Assembly: GCA_022865725.1 (NCBI GenBank)
Contig: JALHTP010000438.1
Span: forward strand, 1-10,341
DNA length: 10,341 bases
Source: Methyloceanibacter sp.
GTDB taxonomy: Bacteria; Pseudomonadota; Alphaproteobacteria; Rhizobiales; Methyloligellaceae
Direction of reading: 5' to 3'
The position numbers and the translations under genes were made by a program. This document shows positions 7,290 to 10,341 of the stretch, piece after piece. The notes beneath the pieces were generated by a model. That model ran no database searches. It was not told the DNA's origin and saw only the letters and a program-made list of their open reading frames with translations. The first letter of the stretch is position 1. Each line of letters begins with the position of its first letter.

Positions 7290-7812
7290 CGCGGAAGGCG
7301 AAGACGATCAGCGCCACGCCTTCGATCAAGAGCAGAATGCCGAACACGAAGGGGACGGCGAAGGCCGTCGTCACCGGAGAGCCGAGCAGCAGGACGCCGA
7401 TGAGCAGGCTGATGATCCCGAGGATAAACGATCCGATGCCGCCGCCGCTGAACCCGCCGATGATCCCGGCGACGCCCATCACCAGGCTGACCACGCCGAG
7501 ATAGATGACGACCGTAGTGGGCAGTGCCACCGCCGTCAGCACCGGATGGTTCAGGACGATGATGCCGGCGAGGATGCCGAGGATGCCGACCACGAGCGAC
7601 CAGATCCAGGGTTGCGAGCGGTCGACGAAGACCCGCACCAGCTCCAGCACGCCGACAAATAGCAGGTAAAAGCCCAGAAACACCGCGAGCGCCAAGAGGG
7701 TCGCCGCCGGGTCCGTGAGCAGCAGGCCGCCGAAGATGACGGCGGCAATTCCCTCAAGCAGAAACACCCACCATATGTTGGACTGATCGACGCGTGCAGC
7801 TGCTTTAGCCAT
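7279..7812 (-). CDS. HdeD-family (DUF308) membrane protein
   Basis: The 177-residue protein is almost entirely hydrophobic, with about six membrane helices. Three copies of a short pattern, roughly G-x6-G-x-LLL-x2-P-x2-T-x-LAL, occur at about residues 21-43, 77-99 and 132-154, suggesting a triplicated two-helix unit as in DUF308/HdeD proteins. HdeD of E. coli is an inner-membrane protein linked to acid resistance at high cell density; the biochemical role is unclear and transfer of that function here is inference. The start is set by a strong ribosome site (7821-7828) eight bases before ATG 7812. The longer frame to 7851 would place that ribosome site inside the coding region. It stands alone on the minus strand, and its stop lies inside the end of the phosphoesterase gene. 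Confidence 0.87.
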   Translation of the reverse strand: MAKAAARVDQSNIWWVFLLEGIAAVIFGGLLLTDPAATLLALAVFLGFYLLFVGVLELVRVFVDRSQPWIWSLVVGILGILAGIIVLNHPVLTAVALPTTVVIYLGVVSLVMGVAGIIGGFSGGGIGSFILGIISLLIGVLLLGSPVTTAFAVPFVFGILLLIEGVALIVFAFRVKG

Positions 7813-7820
7813 GACCTCGT

Positions 7821-7828
7821 CCTCCCTT
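7821..7828 (-). promoter_or_regulatory. Strong ribosome binding site of the HdeD-family gene
   Basis: Read on the minus strand this is AAGGGAGG, close to the perfect Shine-Dalgarno sequence, eight bases before the ATG at 7812. It decides the start in favour of residue 14 of the longer open frame. Confidence 0.7.
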
Positions 7829-7896
7829 GCTATCTGTCCGGCGCGAGCCAAGGGGGGCGCCTATCGGCCCTTCGCCCGCGTGATTCGCGTCCACGG

Positions 7897-7902
7897 TTGA
7901 CA
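7897..7902 (+). promoter_or_regulatory. Possible -35 element (TTGACA) ahead of the agmatine genes
   Basis: A perfect TTGACA lies about 100 bases upstream of agmatine deiminase. At 16-18 bases spacing only poor -10 matches occur (around 7919-7926, for example TTGAGA), so the promoter is only a candidate. If used, transcription would start near 7932, which would leave the putative leader peptide at 7936 almost leaderless. Confidence 0.25.
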
Positions 7903-7935
7903 GACGCCGAGTTTACACCCTTGAGAGGGATGGAG

Positions 7936-7974
7936 ATGTCACGATTTCGGCCAAGAGGCACTGTTCAAGACTGA
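7936..7974 (+). CDS. Possible 12-residue arginine-containing leader peptide
   Basis: ATG at 7936 follows AGAGGG (7924-7929) by six bases and encodes MSRFRPRGTVQD before TGA at 7972-7974. Three of twelve residues are arginine, using CGA, CGG and AGA, codons that are uncommon in GC-rich genomes of this style. It lies 31 bases upstream of agmatine deiminase, whose substrate derives from arginine. Short open frames arise easily by chance, so this is a candidate only. Confidence 0.2.
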   Translation: MSRFRPRGTVQD

Positions 7975-7985
7975 CTGATCTTGGC
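7950..7985 (+). repeat. Inverted repeat with a competing arm in the aguA leader
   Basis: GCCAAGA (7950-7956) pairs perfectly with TCTTGGC (7979-7985). A second copy of CAAGA (7966-7970) can pair with the same 3' arm through TCTTG (7979-7983) to form a smaller hairpin with an eight-base loop. The two pairings exclude each other. Neither clearly covers the ribosome site of agmatine deiminase (about 7994-8000), and no U-run follows. Confidence 0.35.
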
Positions 7986-8005
7986 GCAACCACGAGTAGG
8001 AATTG

Positions 8006-9028
8006 ATGCGAATTGCTGTCACCGGGGAAGCCGTTTCCGTTGCCGCGGAATGGGCGCCGCAAAAGGCCATCTGGACCGCCTGGCCGGCCGACCCCGACCA
8101 ATGGAACGGGGACCTCAAGACCCCCCGTCGCGAGGTAGCGGCGCTGGTGCGCGCGCTCAGTCCATCGAACAGGGTGCGGCTGCTGGTGGCGGGCGAAGAG
8201 GCGCAAGGCTCGGCCCGCGCCGAGCTTGGCAACCTGGCCGAGATCATCCCGGCACGTTATGGCGATATCTGGCTGCGCGACACGGGCCCGATCTTTGCCC
8301 GTACCGATCGCGGCGCGGTCGCGCTCAGATTCAGGACCAATGGCTGGGGCGGCAAATTCGATCTCCCCGACGACGCGATGGTCGGCGACGACATCGCGCG
8401 GGCTTCGGGCACGCCGATCCGCAAATTCGACTTCGTGCTGGAAGGCGGCGCCATCGAGCAGGACGGCGAGGGCACGATACTCACCACGCGGCAAACCCTG
8501 CTGAATAGAAATCGCAATGGCTGGACGGAAGCGCAGGCAGAAGCGGCGCTGCGCGAAGCCTTCGGCGCGAAGAAGGTCATCTGGATCGACCAGGGCCTCT
8601 TGAACGACCACACCGACGGACATATCGACACGCTCGCCAGGTTCGTCGGCAACGGCCGCGTCGTTTGCCAGTCCCCTGAAGGAGCCCATGACCCTAACGC
8701 CGCGATCCTGAACGAGATCGCGCGCAACCTCGAAGCGGCGAGCGACGCGTCGGGCCGGAAGCTCCAAGTGATCCGCATTCCGAGCCCCGGCCTGGTGCTG
8801 GACGAGCTTGGCGAAGCGTCGCCCGCCTCGCATGTGAATTTCGTCATCGCCAACGGCATCGTTGTTGTGCCGACCTACGGCACGGCCACGGGAGAGCGCG
8901 CGGTCGAAGCCTTGCAGGGGGTCTTTCCCGGCCGCAAGGTCGTGGGGCTTCCCTCGCGCGGAGTTCTCGGCTCGGGCCTCGCCGGCGGCGGGTCGTTCCA
9001 CTGCATCACCCGTGAGGAGCCCCTCTAG
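8006..9028 (+). CDS. aguA: Agmatine deiminase
   Basis: The 340-residue protein belongs to the agmatine deiminase/peptidyl-arginine deiminase family (PF04371) and hydrolyses agmatine to N-carbamoylputrescine and ammonia in the cytoplasm. The N-terminal AEWAPQKAIWTAWP block (14-27) is typical. Catalytic motifs are WLRDTGP (Asp92), EGGAI (146-150), HTDGHID (His206, Asp208) and the C-terminal GGGSFHCITREEP with nucleophile Cys333. Length is near the usual 340-370. ATG 8006 is chosen with GAGTAGG (7994-8000) five bases upstream; TTG 8003 in the same frame would sit directly on the purine tract. About ten residues precede the usual family start. Its stop TAG touches the ATG of the next gene, whose enzyme acts on its product, so the two are certainly one operon. 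No arginine decarboxylase is present here to make the agmatine. Confidence 0.94.
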   Translation: MRIAVTGEAVSVAAEWAPQKAIWTAWPADPDQWNGDLKTPRREVAALVRALSPSNRVRLLVAGEEAQGSARAELGNLAEIIPARYGDIWLRDTGPIFARTDRGAVALRFRTNGWGGKFDLPDDAMVGDDIARASGTPIRKFDFVLEGGAIEQDGEGTILTTRQTLLNRNRNGWTEAQAEAALREAFGAKKVIWIDQGLLNDHTDGHIDTLARFVGNGRVVCQSPEGAHDPNAAILNEIARNLEAASDASGRKLQVIRIPSPGLVLDELGEASPASHVNFVIANGIVVVPTYGTATGERAVEALQGVFPGRKVVGLPSRGVLGSGLAGGGSFHCITREEPL

Positions 9029-9889
9029 ATGACCAAGCGCGTGCTGACCGTTGCGGCCATCCAGACCTCCTACGGCCCCGACATGAAGGCCAATATCGCC
9101 AAGACCGAAGGCTTCGTGCGCGAGGCCGCGCGCCAAGGCGCGCAAGTGATCCTGCCGTCGGAGCTGTTCCAGGGCATCTATTTTCCCACGCGGCAGGACC
9201 CGAAATGGTTCGCCACCGCCTATCCAGTACGCGAGCATCCCGCCGTGCTGGCGCTCGCAAGACTCGCCAAGGAGCTGAAGGTGGTTGTCCCCATCTCCTT
9301 CTTCGAGAAGGACGGCCCCCGCTACTACAACAGCGTGGCGGTGGCGGATTCCGGCGGCGAGATCCTTGGCGTCTATCGCAAGAGTCACATTCCCGACGGC
9401 CCGGGCTATCAGGAGAAATATTATTTCCGCCCCGGCGATACGGGCTTCAAGGCCTGGAAGACCGAGGCCGGCACCATCGGCGTCGGCATTTGCTGGGACC
9501 AATGGTACCCGGAGGCCGCGCGCGCCATGGTGCTGGAGGGCGCCGAGATCCTGTTCTATCCCACGGCAATCGGCTCGGAGCCTTACGATCCGACGCTCGA
9601 CACCCACAGACAATGGCAGCGCGCGATGCAGGGTCACGCGGTCGCCAACGCCGTGCCGGTGGTGGCGGCGAACCGCATCGGGACCGAAGACAATGACGGC
9701 GTCACGCAAAGCTATTACGGCCATTCCTTCATCGCCGACCATACGGGAGCGCTGGTCGCGAGCTTTGGCGATAAGGACGAAGGCGTGCTCGTGCACTGCT
9801 TCGATCTCGACGAGATCGCCCGCTACCGCGCCGAATGGGGCTTCTTCCGCGACCGCCGCACCGACCTCTACGCCAAGAGCATCGTGTGA
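9029..9889 (+). CDS. aguB: N-carbamoylputrescine amidase
   Basis: The 286-residue protein is a nitrilase-superfamily (CN hydrolase) amidase that splits N-carbamoylputrescine into putrescine, CO2 and ammonia, the step after agmatine deiminase. The Glu-Lys-Cys triad is clear: Glu45 in LPSELFQGIYF, Lys118 in YRKSHIPDGPGYQEKYYF and Cys155 in GVGICWDQWYPE. These blocks, together with YPTAIGSEP and RQWQRAMQGHAVAN further on, are specific to the AguB branch rather than to nitrilases or beta-ureidopropionases, and length is typical. Its ATG immediately follows the aguA stop codon, so translation is probably coupled; no separate strong ribosome site is evident. A MEKHLA-domain gene begins 23 bases downstream. 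Confidence 0.95.
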   Translation: MTKRVLTVAAIQTSYGPDMKANIAKTEGFVREAARQGAQVILPSELFQGIYFPTRQDPKWFATAYPVREHPAVLALARLAKELKVVVPISFFEKDGPRYYNSVAVADSGGEILGVYRKSHIPDGPGYQEKYYFRPGDTGFKAWKTEAGTIGVGICWDQWYPEAARAMVLEGAEILFYPTAIGSEPYDPTLDTHRQWQRAMQGHAVANAVPVVAANRIGTEDNDGVTQSYYGHSFIADHTGALVASFGDKDEGVLVHCFDLDEIARYRAEWGFFRDRRTDLYAKSIV

Positions 9890-9912
9890 CCGCTCATAAC
9901 AATTTTCGCGAG

Positions 9913-10341
9913 ATGACAGTCACACCCAAACGCCAATCTGCCGATCTCTCGATCGACTCTTCATTCTTCGCGTTATTGACCGAGAGCTATGCGCGGTTCG
10001 TGGGAGCGCCCCTCGTTCCACCCGGAAAGGACGCTCAATGGTTGTATCGCGCCGCGCCGTTCGCCGTCCTCGCCCACGGTACCGACCCTGACCCGAGCTT
10101 CATCTACGCCAACAAGGCCGCCCAGGCCTGTTTCGAATATTCGTGGGAGGAGTTCTTGTCGCTGCCCTCGCGGCTCTCGGCCGAGCCGTCGGATCGGGCA
10201 GAGCGGCAGACGCTGCTGGAGGAAGTTCGGCGCCACGGATTCATGTCCGGCTATCGGGGCATCCGCATTGCGAAGTCGGGTAAGCGCTTTATCATCGAGG
10301 ATGGTGCAGTCTGGGAGCTCATCGACCGGGACGGTATAAGG
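9913..10341 (+). CDS. MEKHLA-domain protein, 3' partial
   Basis: From ATG 9913 the frame is open for 143 codons to the window edge. The product matches the MEKHLA domain (PF08670), a PAS-like fold first described at the end of plant HD-ZIP III factors and found as small stand-alone proteins in cyanobacteria and proteobacteria. Recognisable blocks are LLTESYARFVG (21-31), WLYRAAPFAVLAHGTDPDP (43-61), FIYANKAAQACFEYSWEEF (63-81), LPSRLSAEPSDRAER (84-98), GYRGIRIAKSGKRF (113-126) and VWELIDRDG (133-141). Stand-alone members are about 150 residues, so only a few residues should be missing. The function of bacterial members is not established; a sensory or ligand-binding role is inferred from the fold. 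It starts 23 bases after aguB with only a weak ribosome site (GAG just before the ATG) and no terminator between, so it may share the operon. Confidence 0.88.
   Translation, partial: MTVTPKRQSADLSIDSSFFALLTESYARFVGAPLVPPGKDAQWLYRAAPFAVLAHGTDPDPSFIYANKAAQACFEYSWEEFLSLPSRLSAEPSDRAERQTLLEEVRRHGFMSGYRGIRIAKSGKRFIIEDGAVWELIDRDGIR

Noticed and set aside
7840..7861. GGCGC/GCGCC inverted repeat upstream of the HdeD-family gene
   Set aside because: Five base pairs of pure G and C are expected by chance at this base composition.
7913..9796. Long minus-strand open frame (627 codons) antisense to aguA and aguB
   Set aside because: Low-complexity composition and no recognisable domain; the plus-strand genes have full catalytic motifs.

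Overview
The window is a dense, GC-rich stretch of bacterial chromosome with eight protein genes. Codons strongly favour G or C in the third position and intergenic gaps are short. The gene content (a PQQ alcohol dehydrogenase with a c-type cytochrome, a persulfide dioxygenase-rhodanese fusion, an HdeD-type membrane protein, agmatine catabolism genes and a MEKHLA-domain protein) fits an aerobic alphaproteobacterium, perhaps of the Hyphomicrobiales. That placement is inferred from style and content, not from a marker gene. No tRNA, rRNA, insertion sequence, CRISPR array or phage gene was seen. No gene-free stretch exceeds 200 bases.

Left part (1-2233, + strand): the 3' part of a PQQ-dependent alcohol dehydrogenase, with metal and cofactor residues that point to lanthanide use, is followed by a strong intrinsic terminator and then a secreted diheme cytochrome c. 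The cytochrome is a plausible periplasmic electron acceptor for the dehydrogenase.

Centre-left (2237-4259, - strand): an exported ankyrin-repeat protein lies downstream of a persulfide dioxygenase-rhodanese fusion. The cytochrome and the ankyrin gene meet tail to tail with three bases between them. The fusion gene starts in a 171-base divergent region (4260-4430) that contains a perfect minus-strand TATAAT and two overlapping inverted repeats.

Centre-right (4431-7812): an AI-2E/PerM-family membrane protein and a membrane-anchored metallophosphoesterase form a tight + strand pair. The second converges on, and overlaps by 11 bases, an HdeD/DUF308-family membrane protein on the - strand.

Right part (7813-10341, + strand): a 193-base leader region with a possible arginine-rich leader peptide and an inverted repeat precedes agmatine deiminase and N-carbamoylputrescine amidase. 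These two genes abut stop to start and together convert agmatine to putrescine. A MEKHLA-domain gene follows and runs off the window edge. Nothing in the window is clearly a new defence or mobile system. The points most worth a second look are the lanthanide-type dehydrogenase, the structured promoter of the persulfide gene, the membrane-anchored phosphoesterase and the putative leader upstream of the agmatine genes.
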